Assembly: GCA_947564765.1 (NCBI GenBank)
Contig: CANODN010000041.1
Span: 1-11,556, forward strand
Length of the DNA: 11,556 bases
DNA from: an uncultured Roseburia sp.
Lineage (GTDB): Bacteria; Bacillota; Clostridia; Lachnospirales; Lachnospiraceae
Reading direction: 5' to 3'
Within the stretch, counting starts at the first letter, position 1, and each line of letters opens with the position of its first letter. This document shows, piece after piece, positions 1 to 8,758 of the stretch. The notes below the pieces were generated by a model. The model did no database searches and was not told where the DNA came from. It saw only the letters and a list, made by a program, of their open reading frames with translations. A program made the translations under genes and the position numbers.

Positions 1-40
1 ACATATGATTTTAACTAATTTTTTGTAAGAAAAAAGCCTT

Positions 41-87
41 AAAAAAGAGAGGATTATCGTCCAACGGTTCGTATGTACGATAATCCT
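41..87 (-). terminator. Intrinsic terminator of the accessory Sec operon
   Basis: Read on the minus strand, an 11-bp perfect stem (arms 77-87 and 50-60) encloses a 16-nt loop (61-76). It is followed by CTC and a run of six T (41-46), with a second T run at about 30-35. It begins 5 nt past the gtfB stop codon, so it should end the transcript that carries the whole locus. The A run upstream of the stem partly faces the T run, so weak termination on the plus strand is also conceivable. I see no gene in 1-92. Confidence 0.85.
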
Positions 88-92
88 TTTTC

Positions 93-1445
93 TTATATTT
101 CCATATAAGCTTCCGCTTCTTCTGCCGCAGCCGCCTCGTGCTGCTTTTTTAAATGTTCTTTCAGCAGCTTTGCATCCTCCAGAATTGCCTTTACATCCGT
201 GATCATCTGCTTTGCATTTGCTGCCGGATACACATGCTCCGCCGCCACGTAATCTCTGTTATGAATCGTTTCCTGAAATGCAAAGATAAGCTGATTATGT
301 AAAAACGCCTGTCTGACAGACGAGACAATCTCCGCCATATGATTGATATCAAAATAATAATCGCATTTTTCAAAGAGCGTTTCCAAAACATCCATTCGGA
401 CATTCGGATACAGGCTCACATTTTCATACCCGCCCATGCGCATAAGCTTTGACGACATTTCCGTAAGGGCCGCAATATAAAAATGCATCCTGGGAAGCGC
501 TTCCACAAGCTCTCTGCAATGCTCGATCTGATCGGAGTTTGTGCAGATTAATGCCTGCGGTCTGTGCTGGTTTTCTCTTTGAAAGGGATACACAAATCCC
601 AGCTTACGCAGCATATCCTTCTGCGCCCCAAGGGCAAGCAGCCTGTCGTAAGCATGCTTTTTCTGCACCATGATCTGGTTCGTCCGTTTTGCCTTTCCGC
701 TTAGGATAATTTTCATGTTTCCCGGAATTTCATCTCCTACCGGCTCCTGCCAGAAAAGCACATCTCTTTTGGAATAAGAAGGCAGTTTCTCTGATACGAA
801 AAGCGGCGTCGACAAGGAATTGTAGAAAATCCGGCGTGCCCCGATTCCTGTTTTTTCCATAAAATAGACGATAAACTCTACTTTGGAAGAAAAGATTTTC
901 ACTTTTCCCTCCTCATTTAAAATAACATTGTCTGTAATATAATTTTCCATAATGATTTCCTGTCCGGATGCCGAAAACCAGGTTTTGTTTACCCGCTGTC
1001 CTTTTTTATTAAAAACAGTTCTTGCATAAAGTGCGCCGCAGCGGTTGTAATGATCGCTGGAACGGACAATTCCGTTTTCGTCACACCAGTCCACGACTTT
1101 CACAAGACGTTTATGCAGAGGCTCCGCATAAAAAATCCTTCCCCGCTCCCGGTAAAGATCGTGCACTTTACCGCCGTTATTCGTTCCGCTGATCTCCCAG
1201 TAATCTGGCACCGTGATTTCGTTAAAATATCTGGGCCTGGCCTCTTTTCCTCTTGTTTCTTTAAAATCCCCCAGAAAATGGCCGTATACCGATGTGATGC
1301 CATCCGGCAGAAATCCGTCATCTTCAATCACGACCGCCGGACAATCATATCCCGCCTGCCGAAATGACTCCCTCAGACTTCTGCTATCCTGTCCATAATT
1401 GTCAAAAAGCAATATTATATCATCTGTTCGATTGTTTCTTTCCAT
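93..1445 (-). CDS. gtfB: Accessory Sec glycosyltransferase-stabilising protein GtfB (Gtf2)
   Basis: A 450-residue protein of the GtfB/Gtf2 family, the non-catalytic partner of GtfA in O-GlcNAc modification of serine-rich repeat proteins. In characterised systems it binds the SRRP acceptor and stabilises GtfA in a cytoplasmic GtfA-GtfB complex. Family features seen are the N-terminal block ILLFDNYG...SLRESFRQAGY with EDDGFLP (residues 10-47), a central beta-rich region (about 70-230) typical of the substrate-binding domain, and a C-terminal GT-B-like half with CDYYFDINHMAEI (361-373) and AFQETIHNRDYV (389-400). The length is normal for the family. The start is set at the ATG at 1445, preceded by AGGAAAGG about 10 nt upstream. 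The frame is open further upstream to 1544, but that part lies inside gtfA and does not look like the family. It overlaps the end of gtfA by 31 nt, so the two are probably translated together. The C-terminus carries an Ala/Glu-rich tail (437-447). It is the last gene before the terminator. Confidence 0.93.
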   Translation of the reverse strand: MERNNRTDDIILLFDNYGQDSRSLRESFRQAGYDCPAVVIEDDGFLPDGITSVYGHFLGDFKETRGKEARPRYFNEITVPDYWEISGTNNGGKVHDLYRERGRIFYAEPLHKRLVKVVDWCDENGIVRSSDHYNRCGALYARTVFNKKGQRVNKTWFSASGQEIIMENYITDNVILNEEGKVKIFSSKVEFIVYFMEKTGIGARRIFYNSLSTPLFVSEKLPSYSKRDVLFWQEPVGDEIPGNMKIILSGKAKRTNQIMVQKKHAYDRLLALGAQKDMLRKLGFVYPFQRENQHRPQALICTNSDQIEHCRELVEALPRMHFYIAALTEMSSKLMRMGGYENVSLYPNVRMDVLETLFEKCDYYFDINHMAEIVSSVRQAFLHNQLIFAFQETIHNRDYVAAEHVYPAANAKQMITDVKAILEDAKLLKEHLKKQHEAAAAEEAEAYMEI

Positions 1446-2914
1446 TTTTTTTCTACCTTTCCTGCAAGATACGGCTGGGCTTTTTGATAAGAATGCCGGT
1501 GAAACGCTTCCATATCCGCTTCTGTAAAAAGACGCACAATACAAGCTGCCAACTGATCAATCCGCTCCGCTTCTTCCATTTCCTTATTTTCGGGAATGAT
1601 ATATCCGTTTTTTCCGTCGTCAATAAAATTCTGATTTCCATAGCGTACGTCAAATCCAATGAGCGGAAGTCCCGAACCCACTGCCTCCATTAACGTAAGA
1701 CCGAATCCCTCACTTGTGGAACCGGCTATATACGCCTCGTAATTTTGATAGATTTCATCCATTTTCTGCTGTCCGCAGAGACGTACATAGCTGCTGCACT
1801 GCAGTCTGTCAATCTGATCCTTCAGATTTTTTTCTTCTGTACCCTTTCCGTATATATCCAGGGACACTCCGGGAACCTGCCCTCTTGCTTTCACCACAGC
1901 TTCAATAATCCAGTCAATATGCTTTTCGTTTGCAAGTCTGGAAGCCGTGATCAGGGAATATTTCTTTCTCTCCTTCCCGGGACGCTTTAGCTCGTCCAGG
2001 CTTCCTACCGGAATCGTCACTACATGAGGCTCAATCCCGGCATATTTTCGGAACTGCTTTCTGAGCAGCTGATTCTGAGCGTCTGTCGCAGCCGTATAAA
2101 ACCGGATATGCTTGTGCTGTGCAAACGCATATTCATAATAATTATTCCAGAGAATATAATCTTCGTTTGTACTTCCTTCGCTGAAATGATCCGCATGAAT
2201 CACAATTCCGATCCGGGCGGGATATGCATTCTGTATAATGGCCTGTCCAATCCCCGTAGTCCGGTCAATGATGACAACATCTTTTTCGGTAAGCTTTAAA
2301 CGCGATACCATATATCCGACCAGTTCCTCCTTCGAACAAAGCAGTTTATCCGGAAACTGATACATCACTGCATCCTGGTCTGTGATCTCCTCATAGGCTG
2401 TGGTGCCATCTTCATTAAAAAATCTGCGCTGATACAGATGCGCCTCTTTGTCAAGGGGTGCATAGTATTCCGAATAGATTCTGCAGTACGTATAGTAATC
2501 CTTTCGGATCAGACAGCCACCGGAAACCATTTCCACCCGGTGAACTCTGTCACTTGTATCATCTGCCATATAAACCGTATAAAAATCATTTGTCTCCGAA
2601 AACACATATCGGGCAACCGATCCCTTCCTCGAAAATGTAAAGCTCTGATTTCCAAAGGTTCTCTGCAGCTGCCCTAATGTATAAGTAACCGGCGCAATTT
2701 TGCAGTCCGAAAAAAACGTATACAGCCATAGGATCTCGGAATCCAGAAATCCTATATTTTTTGTCATGTGCTCGATATTATCTCTGGGAAACATATCTGT
2801 AAAAACAAATTTTGCTTCCAGTCCCGCATTGCGAAACGCCTTTGCCCGGTATGCCTGGGCATATTCCACGCCGCTGCTTGCCCAGCCAATTCCCAAATTA
2901 AAATTGTAAATCAT
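1415..2914 (-). CDS. gtfA: Accessory Sec O-GlcNAc transferase GtfA (Gtf1)
   Basis: A 499-residue family GT4 glycosyltransferase that, in characterised systems, transfers GlcNAc from UDP-GlcNAc to Ser/Thr of the SRRP in the cytoplasm before export. The N-terminus has the near-invariant block NLGIGWASSGVEYAQAYR (residues 6-23), which forms part of the nucleotide-sugar fold. An inserted beta-rich acceptor-binding region follows (about 75-190), then the second Rossmann half. The catalytic EX7E motif is intact: E402 and E410 in SEGFGLTLMEAVGSG, followed by P417 and the GNQNFIDDGKNGY block (426-438). KYSLITASRLANEKHIDW (318-335) is the usual donor-site strand and helix. The length matches the family. 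The ATG start at 2914 has AAGGAG at 2923-2928. It lies 33 nt downstream of secA2 and overlaps gtfB by 31 nt, consistent with co-production of the GtfA-GtfB complex. No key residue appears to be missing. Confidence 0.96.
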   Translation of the reverse strand: MIYNFNLGIGWASSGVEYAQAYRAKAFRNAGLEAKFVFTDMFPRDNIEHMTKNIGFLDSEILWLYTFFSDCKIAPVTYTLGQLQRTFGNQSFTFSRKGSVARYVFSETNDFYTVYMADDTSDRVHRVEMVSGGCLIRKDYYTYCRIYSEYYAPLDKEAHLYQRRFFNEDGTTAYEEITDQDAVMYQFPDKLLCSKEELVGYMVSRLKLTEKDVVIIDRTTGIGQAIIQNAYPARIGIVIHADHFSEGSTNEDYILWNNYYEYAFAQHKHIRFYTAATDAQNQLLRKQFRKYAGIEPHVVTIPVGSLDELKRPGKERKKYSLITASRLANEKHIDWIIEAVVKARGQVPGVSLDIYGKGTEEKNLKDQIDRLQCSSYVRLCGQQKMDEIYQNYEAYIAGSTSEGFGLTLMEAVGSGLPLIGFDVRYGNQNFIDDGKNGYIIPENKEMEEAERIDQLAACIVRLFTEADMEAFHRHSYQKAQPYLAGKVEKKWKETIEQMI

Positions 2915-2922
2915 CGTTGTCT

Positions 2923-2928
2923 CTCCTT
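2923..2928 (-). promoter_or_regulatory. Ribosome binding site of gtfA
   Basis: AAGGAG lies 8 nt before the gtfA ATG inside the 33-nt secA2-gtfA gap. The gap is purine-rich on the coding strand and shows no hairpin or promoter-like pair of boxes, so gtfA is probably read from the upstream transcript. Confidence 0.7.
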
Positions 2929-2947
2929 TGTATCTCTCTCTGCATTC

Positions 2948-5284
2948 TTAAGGAAATAATATATGAAGTTTGGATTCCTCATCGATATAGGCATCACTCA
3001 GTAATATATTTCTCATCGCATTTTTTAAAATCGTATCTTCCATTTCCCGAAAAGCCTCCAGTGCTTCCCTGTGATACTCATATACCGGATTGCGCTGCGC
3101 CGATATTCTGCCTCCGACTGCAGTCTGCATCTGCTGCAGATAATCCGCCTGCTCCACCCACGCCTGGTCAATGGCTCTGAGTATGGCAATCCGCATAAAT
3201 TCATTCATCCGGGCTCTGCCCTCTAATTTTTCATCCTGCCGGAGCAATCCTTTTTTCACTTTTTGCAAAAGGCATTTCTCCATCGCCTTTGCATCATTTA
3301 GCGGAATATTTGTCGTTTCATCATCCAACTGGTACGAGATATGATCCAGAATATACCGGTTTAAAATGTTCTGATCTAGTCTGCTCTGAGAAACCATAAA
3401 TTTCCGGATATTGTGTCCTGCCATTTCCAGAATCTTTTCCATTGATATAACCTTTCCATCCAAAAGCTGATCTCTGGTTTCATAGATCAGCTTTCGCTGC
3501 CGCTGCATGATCTGATCGTAGTCCATAGCCCGCTTTCTTGACAGTACCGCCTTCTCCTCCTCCAAAGCCTGTGCCTTATGAATGATTCGTTTTATTCTGC
3601 GTCTGCCCATCCGTTTCCTGCCCTCTATGTACGGCTTCATATTTTCCGGTCCGTTACGAACTGCAACCGCATCCTCCAGAGACACAAAAAACTGACTGGA
3701 ACCCAAATCTCCCTGCCGGCCGGCGCGGCCTCTTGCCTGACGCTCCAATCTGGTATTTGCCATTCGGCTGATTCCGATTACCGCAAGTCCGCCGATTCCC
3801 TTTACGTTTTCTCCAAGACGGATATCGGTCCCCCGGCCGGCAATGGAGGTTGCCACCGTTACGGCATTTATTCTTCCGGCTTCCCGGATGATGTCAGCCT
3901 CCCAGAATGCATTGCCTGCATTCAGCACATTGTGAGGAATTTTCTCCTCCAGCAAAATCTTTGATACTATTTCCGTCTCTCTGATTGTATCTACAACAAT
4001 CAGCACCGGCCGGCCAATCCTATGTGCCTCCAAAGCCGCCTCGATCGCCGCCTGAAACTGACTGCCCGCATCTTTGTAACAGCAGTCCTTTAAATCTCTT
4101 CTCTGCACCGGCCGGTTGGGCGGTATCACAAGCACCTTCTTACCGTATACATTCCGAAGCTCTTCTGCGGCATCTGCCAGTGTACCGCTCATTCCTGCCA
4201 TTTTTTCAAATAACAGAAACAGGTTCTGATATGTGATCGAAGCTACGGAGCGATTCTCCTCCGACAGCTTTAATCCTTCCTTTTGTTCAATTGCCTGCTG
4301 CTGTCCGCCCCGAAGCTTCACGCCCTTAAGCATCCGTCCGGAAGCTTCGTCAATCAGCAAAATCTCTCCCTGATCGGAAACAAGATATTCCTGTCCCTTC
4401 TGATACAGCACATGTGCCCGCAGAGCCAGTATGACATGCCGGTTAATTTCAAAAAATTCTTTTCCGAAAAAATTATCTATCTGAAAAAAAGTTTCTGCAT
4501 GACGAACGCCTTCTTCTGTAAGCCACACCTTGTTTTCTTCCTGCCGGTAATCCATATCTTCTGTAAGCGTCGTAACAAAAAAATCCGCCATTTCATATAA
4601 GTTGGACTGCACTCTGGGCGATCCCGAAATAATCAACGGCATCTGAGCAGCATCCAGCAGCACAGAATCCGCCTCGTCGATAATCACATAATACAATTCC
4701 CGCAGGAAACGTTCCTCTGCCGTTGTCACCAGATGATTCAAAAGATAATCAAATCCCAAAACACCATGTGTTGTATATACGATATCCGAAGCATAAATCT
4801 CTTTTTTTTCTGCATTGGTAAAGCTTTTCTCCCTGTCCAAGCTGACACCGGAGGCTGCGGAAAGTCCCATAAACCGATAGACCTTTCCCATTTCTTCGGC
4901 ATCTCTCAGAGCCAGATATTCATTTGCCGTCACAAGAATTGTACTTTTGCCTGTCAGGGCGTTTAAATATAGCGGCATCGTTGCTGCCAGTGTTTTTCCT
5001 TCTCCGGTATTCATTTCCGCCAGATATCCCAGGTGAAGGGCAATCGCTCCCAGAATCTGGGCATCAAAGGGTTCCATTCCCAAAATTCTCCGGTCCGCTT
5101 CGCAGATTGCCGCAAATGCCTCCGGCAGAATATCATCCGGAACTTCTCCCTCTTTCAGCCGGCGCCGAAACTCTTTTGTCAAATGTGCAAGCCCTTGATC
5201 AGACAACTGCCGCATTTTCTCTTTATAACGTTTGACACGCAAAAGAATTCTCTTTATTTTTTTGAAATCTCTCTTCTGTCCCAT
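2948..5284 (-). CDS. secA2: Accessory Sec translocase ATPase SecA2
   Basis: A 778-residue SecA-family motor ATPase, taken to be the accessory SecA2 that powers SRRP export through SecY2. Motifs in order are LPEAFA and GMEPFDAQILGAIALHLG (53-86), Walker A AEMNTGEGKT (89-98, K97), VTANEYLALRDAEEMG (118-133), the DEAD box IIDEADS (201-207), MSGT (365-368), the second nucleotide domain with AGRGTDIRLG (482-491), and the arginine-finger block QARGRAGRQGDLGSSQFFVSLED (516-538). The helical scaffold block DQAWVEQADYLQQMQ is at 706-720. Two points favour SecA2 over housekeeping SecA. The sequence after the DEAD box reads DAAQMPLIISGSPRVQSNLY (211-230) rather than the DEARTPL of SecA1, and the protein ends soon after the scaffold without the basic, zinc-binding CXC tail. 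The start at 5284 gives the expected N-terminus (basic helix, then LSDQGLAHLTKEFRRRL) but lies 62 nt inside asp3 with only a weak GGGA ahead of it. Confidence 0.97.
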   Translation of the reverse strand: MGQKRDFKKIKRILLRVKRYKEKMRQLSDQGLAHLTKEFRRRLKEGEVPDDILPEAFAAICEADRRILGMEPFDAQILGAIALHLGYLAEMNTGEGKTLAATMPLYLNALTGKSTILVTANEYLALRDAEEMGKVYRFMGLSAASGVSLDREKSFTNAEKKEIYASDIVYTTHGVLGFDYLLNHLVTTAEERFLRELYYVIIDEADSVLLDAAQMPLIISGSPRVQSNLYEMADFFVTTLTEDMDYRQEENKVWLTEEGVRHAETFFQIDNFFGKEFFEINRHVILALRAHVLYQKGQEYLVSDQGEILLIDEASGRMLKGVKLRGGQQQAIEQKEGLKLSEENRSVASITYQNLFLLFEKMAGMSGTLADAAEELRNVYGKKVLVIPPNRPVQRRDLKDCCYKDAGSQFQAAIEAALEAHRIGRPVLIVVDTIRETEIVSKILLEEKIPHNVLNAGNAFWEADIIREAGRINAVTVATSIAGRGTDIRLGENVKGIGGLAVIGISRMANTRLERQARGRAGRQGDLGSSQFFVSLEDAVAVRNGPENMKPYIEGRKRMGRRRIKRIIHKAQALEEEKAVLSRKRAMDYDQIMQRQRKLIYETRDQLLDGKVISMEKILEMAGHNIRKFMVSQSRLDQNILNRYILDHISYQLDDETTNIPLNDAKAMEKCLLQKVKKGLLRQDEKLEGRARMNEFMRIAILRAIDQAWVEQADYLQQMQTAVGGRISAQRNPVYEYHREALEAFREMEDTILKNAMRNILLSDAYIDEESKLHILFP

Positions 5285-5717
5285 TTCTGATTTCCCGAAT
5301 TATAATAGAATGAAAATGAAATTGTGTTGCTCCTCCGTTAACCAGCTGCAGCTTATAAGAATAGGTTCTAAGGGGACACTGAAAATCAGCCTCTTTATCT
5401 TTGATTATGATGCTGTCAGCTTCCTTGCCGTATTTGTCATAAAAAACCAGCCGCAGTAAACAGTTTTCCCCTGTCAAACAGTCCATGTGCACAATAATCC
5501 GGTAACTGCATTCACCATCTATCATAGGCAGCGCCGGTTCGATTTTCTGCATTTGATAATTGGTTTTGGAATACCACTGCTTTATAATTGTCCCGGAAGG
5601 CATACGGCTGTTTTTAAATTCCACGTCATCCTTCTTATGATAGAACACCTCGGAACCATATAAATACGTGTCCGAAGAATACTCCTCCCAGTAAATTGTC
5701 CACTTATCCCCTGTCAT
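5223..5717 (-). CDS. asp3: Accessory Sec system protein Asp3
   Basis: A 164-residue soluble protein matching the Asp3 family. Asp3 joins Asp1 and Asp2 in a cytoplasmic complex needed for SRRP export. Recognisable family landmarks are W6 and YW (9-10), the MPSGTIIKQWYSKTNYQ block (39-55), the PALPMIDGE turn (61-69) and LRLVFYDKYG (88-97). The predicted fold is beta-rich with no signal peptide or membrane segment. The ATG start lies within an ATGA overlap with the asp2 stop (5714-5717), with CGGAG 6 nt upstream, so it is coupled to asp2. The 3' end runs 62 nt into secA2 in another frame. The last 20 or so residues (about 145-164), basic and polar, therefore come from DNA that also encodes the SecA2 N-terminus. 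Confidence 0.92.
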   Translation of the reverse strand: MTGDKWTIYWEEYSSDTYLYGSEVFYHKKDDVEFKNSRMPSGTIIKQWYSKTNYQMQKIEPALPMIDGECSYRIIVHMDCLTGENCLLRLVFYDKYGKEADSIIIKDKEADFQCPLRTYSYKLQLVNGGATQFHFHSIIIREIRNGTEERFQKNKENSFACQTL

Positions 5718-7222
5718 GTATGCTCCGTCTTTCTATTGAAATCTTCTTTTAAAATTTTTTCCAACTGCCCTATGAACCAGCTTACAATTTCGTCCGTACG
5801 GTCATTGTGCCTTCCGTGAATGCCTTTTCCATATACCGCAACCCCTTCCGACCAGAGATGCGAAAGCAATATATCATATACGCCAACGTCATAATCATCC
5901 TCGATCATATATGAAATTACAAATTTTGAATTTCCCCAGTCAACGGCATCAAACTTGTTCCAAAATCTCTGGTTTAACCCTTCTGCCGCTGCGGTATCCA
6001 TGCCGCCGCTTAAATAGTGCAAAACGTCTAATGACGTGGGAAACCCGCCGGGACGCAGGTATTTTTCATTTAACGCCACATTTCCTATGTTAACCAGCGG
6101 TTTTCCCAAAATCATTGCATGCGGCTTTATATCACAGCCATAATACAATGCACCGTAAGCTCCCATAGAAATACCGGATAAAATCACCTGTTCTGACGAA
6201 AAGCCCAGCTCTGCCATATATTTTGCTATGACATCCCGAAACAGTGATTCATACTCTGCCGTTCCCATATAAAAGCTCCCGCCTTCCAGACGCGGTTCCG
6301 CCAGCAAAAGAAAGGGGCATCCCGTACTCTGTATCATATGATATCCTTCAAAGCCCTGCGCCGTTTTATATCCGGAAAAAAACACGATCAGCGGCGCCTT
6401 TTCATCTCCCGGATCGAAATAACTAAACATTTCTTCCCTGTTTGCAACCGTAAAACGTTCTCCTCCTGGCAGAAAATACCCATACTCTCCTCTGGAATAC
6501 CGGTCATGGAGCGCAATGATCTGCAAATTCCCTTTCCCCTTGGCATAAAGGGAAACAAAAATCATCGAATCCTGCTTTTCACTGCTAATCCGCACAACCT
6601 GATCTAACTCCCTCTCACTAAATTCCCATCGCTTTATTACATTAGCCGCACAGCTTTCGTCAAACTGCGTAACGGAAAAAGAAACGGAAACCGTCGGACT
6701 CTTACGGTATTCCAGCCAAAAATCAATGACCTGCCCCTGAAACACAGGAATATTATTTCTCCAAAAAGCAATCTGCTGAAATTCCGCTCCAAAATCTCCG
6801 GTCAAATCCACGCTGTAATTTCCGTTCCAATTCACAGAACCGGAAAACTCCCGGGATATCGCAAGATTTTTCGGCTGAAATTTTTCGCCGTAGGATTTGG
6901 GAAAAAAATATCCTGTTTCCTCCAGAAGAAATCGCTGTACATCTTCCGACGGAATTACCTTTGCTCTTCTGTTTCTGCAAAACCATGCTGTACTGCCCCG
7001 AAGCTTTACTCGGTCCGTTACAAATAGCGTATATGCTTTTACTGACTTGCGTAATGGCTCAATTTCCGCATCCAAAAGCTCTCTGTCCAAAAAAGCCATA
7101 TCATATTGCTGCTTCTGTTCCTCATGAAAAATTGCCTTATAATGGAGCTTTACCTCCCGAGGCAGCTCATAAATCCTGCTCCAGTCTTCTTTTCCCAGTT
7201 GTAATATCTGAATTTTATCCAA
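5714..7222 (-). CDS. asp2: Accessory Sec system protein Asp2, probable SRRP glycan O-acetyltransferase
   Basis: A 502-residue Asp2-family protein. It belongs to the Asp1-Asp2-Asp3 export complex, and in streptococci it also O-acetylates GlcNAc on the SRRP. The N-terminal part (about 1-250) is a family-specific beta-rich region opening with IQILQLGKEDWSR. The C-terminal part is an alpha/beta-hydrolase fold: PLIVFFSGYK (277-286), nucleophile elbow GISMG (350-354, Ser352), KPLVNIGN (374-381), and a likely acid at E441/D442 in MIEDDYD, with His472 in GRHND. The spacing of about 90 and 30 residues resembles the Ser-acid-His triad I recall for S. gordonii Asp2, so the enzyme looks active. The start is TTG at 7222. 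It overlaps the asp1 stop by 8 nt, an in-frame stop at 7250-7252 rules out anything much longer, and the N-terminus fits the family. A weak AGAGG lies about 12 nt ahead. It overlaps asp3 by 4 nt (ATGA). Confidence 0.95.
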   Translation of the reverse strand: MDKIQILQLGKEDWSRIYELPREVKLHYKAIFHEEQKQQYDMAFLDRELLDAEIEPLRKSVKAYTLFVTDRVKLRGSTAWFCRNRRAKVIPSEDVQRFLLEETGYFFPKSYGEKFQPKNLAISREFSGSVNWNGNYSVDLTGDFGAEFQQIAFWRNNIPVFQGQVIDFWLEYRKSPTVSVSFSVTQFDESCAANVIKRWEFSERELDQVVRISSEKQDSMIFVSLYAKGKGNLQIIALHDRYSRGEYGYFLPGGERFTVANREEMFSYFDPGDEKAPLIVFFSGYKTAQGFEGYHMIQSTGCPFLLLAEPRLEGGSFYMGTAEYESLFRDVIAKYMAELGFSSEQVILSGISMGAYGALYYGCDIKPHAMILGKPLVNIGNVALNEKYLRPGGFPTSLDVLHYLSGGMDTAAAEGLNQRFWNKFDAVDWGNSKFVISYMIEDDYDVGVYDILLSHLWSEGVAVYGKGIHGRHNDRTDEIVSWFIGQLEKILKEDFNRKTEHT

Positions 7223-8747
7223 TGGAATCCATAACCTCTTTCCATGCCTTCATCAATTGATCTGCCGTATATTTTTTGCCAAGCTCATAAGCACTGATCT
7301 GTGCCTGATTCCAGTTCTCCAGGCTTTCCAGATACCAGCAAAGCGCCCCATACAAATCTTTGACTTTCCTTAGTACGATTCCGTTTTTCCCATGCTGTAC
7401 AAACTCTGTTTTTGTCCGCACAATTTGAGGAATTCCGATACTGACTGCCGTAATCTGCAAATATAATTCCGGCTGGTCTGTCAGGTCAACCACAATACGC
7501 TGTTCCTTCATGCAGGTAGTTACTGCCAGCTCCCCGACACACTGCTCCACAAAAAAACTGGTAAAACATTCCTCATATCCGGCTTCCGTTAAATATTGCT
7601 CCGTCAGCTTCAATAGCTGCTGCTTTCTTGCAGTATCTGCTTTTCTGGTAAAAAGATGCACCTGCAGATCCTTATGCGTAAAAAGATATTTCCCCAGAAT
7701 CTGTACCAGTTTTTCCAAAATTCTCTCCGGGACGCCATCTGTGGGAACCAGTATCTTCTGAACAGGAAGCTGCCGGCTGATTCCCGCATCTGCTCTTGTA
7801 TCATAAGGCGGTATGTGCCTCATATGTTTTATTTCCATCTGTATGTCCTTTTGGATTTTTTCCAAATTCTCTTCGGAATCTGCAATAACATATGCAGATC
7901 TTTTAATCAGATTCAAATCCGTCTTGGCGTTTCCGGAAGGATATCTTTCCGAAAAAAAAGATAAGATCTGTTTTCTCCCCTTTAACACTTCCTGTAACAA
8001 TTCCACATGGCGCTCATGCATAGCTGCGCAAAAAATATCACTCTCCCCTGTCATATCCAAATATGCCTGAAAAACCTCATAAATTACCTGATCCATGCTC
8101 TCATAGGTACATCTGGAAAACTGCCCTCTTTCTTCTTTTCCCTGACAGCACAACAGATAATCTGGATACCCGGGATTCATTTCCACATGGCCGTCCTCCT
8201 GAAAACACCGCATTTTCCATATTCCGTTTTCCATGAAATAATCCTGACAGAAGGGTTTTCCTTCTTTATAAACCATTGACGCTGAAAGAAATCCTCTGTC
8301 GTCATAAATATTACGGCGGTGCAGGCTGCCGTCCTCATAGATACTGACCAAAATGGGATTGCCATCTTCCCCAAATTCAATCTGTGCATACTTTTCTCCT
8401 TTCCGCCATGCGGTTACTGCCCAGGGCGTGTAGATAAATTCAATTCCCGGCGGCCAGTTCAATTTGTGAAAGGACAATGGCACAGGTTTTTTTCGCCTGA
8501 TTTCCTGTATTGCATCAAAGCAGGACCAGTAAAATGCATGGGATACGCCCTGTCTGTGGAGAAAATGGCGGAGATTCGGCGTAAAGCTAAGGAGCAGGAG
8601 CCGATACGGAAACAAGCCGCTGCGATGAAAAAGCTGTACCTGCTTCACGGTATCGTCAAATTCCGTATGCATGCGTCTTACATACCAGATCTGTTCATTT
8701 TCACACCATTGATTCTGCTGATACCAGGCCGGAATAAAGTAGATCAT
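7215..8747 (-). CDS. asp1: Accessory Sec system protein Asp1
   Basis: A 510-residue protein of the Asp1 family, the third partner of the Asp1-Asp2-Asp3 cytoplasmic complex that brings the glycosylated SRRP to SecA2. The N-terminus MIYFIPAWY is the family hallmark, followed by DDTVKQVQLF (31-40). The middle holds a beta-rich stretch of imperfect repeats such as FGEDGNPILVSIYEDGSLHRR. The C-terminal half resembles a GT-B domain without obvious catalytic residues: KILVPTDG, then VVDLTDQPELYLQITAVSIGIPQI and KNGIVL. This agrees with structural work showing that Asp1 has a glycosyltransferase-like fold but acts in carbohydrate binding rather than transfer. There is no signal peptide or membrane segment. 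The ATG at 8747 has a perfect AGGAGG 5 nt upstream, which overlaps the secY2 stop. The 3' end overlaps asp2 by 8 nt. Confidence 0.94.
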   Translation of the reverse strand: MIYFIPAWYQQNQWCENEQIWYVRRMHTEFDDTVKQVQLFHRSGLFPYRLLLLSFTPNLRHFLHRQGVSHAFYWSCFDAIQEIRRKKPVPLSFHKLNWPPGIEFIYTPWAVTAWRKGEKYAQIEFGEDGNPILVSIYEDGSLHRRNIYDDRGFLSASMVYKEGKPFCQDYFMENGIWKMRCFQEDGHVEMNPGYPDYLLCCQGKEERGQFSRCTYESMDQVIYEVFQAYLDMTGESDIFCAAMHERHVELLQEVLKGRKQILSFFSERYPSGNAKTDLNLIKRSAYVIADSEENLEKIQKDIQMEIKHMRHIPPYDTRADAGISRQLPVQKILVPTDGVPERILEKLVQILGKYLFTHKDLQVHLFTRKADTARKQQLLKLTEQYLTEAGYEECFTSFFVEQCVGELAVTTCMKEQRIVVDLTDQPELYLQITAVSIGIPQIVRTKTEFVQHGKNGIVLRKVKDLYGALCWYLESLENWNQAQISAYELGKKYTADQLMKAWKEVMDSIG

Positions 8748-8750
8748 ATT

Positions 8751-8758
8751 CTCCTCCT
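8751..8758 (-). promoter_or_regulatory. Strong ribosome binding site of asp1, fused to the secY2 stop codon
   Basis: The junction reads TAGGAGGAG-AAT-ATG on the minus strand. The TAG stop of secY2 supplies the first AG of the Shine-Dalgarno sequence. The best-placed AGGAGG core is 5 nt from the asp1 ATG, one of the strongest sites in the window. A ribosome terminating on secY2 would stand on this site, which suggests coupled translation. Confidence 0.8.

Noticed and set aside
1446..1544. Longer GtfB start giving 33 extra N-terminal residues
   Set aside because: The extra residues lie wholly within gtfA, do not resemble the GtfB N-terminus, and a better ATG with AGGAAAGG upstream sits at 1445.
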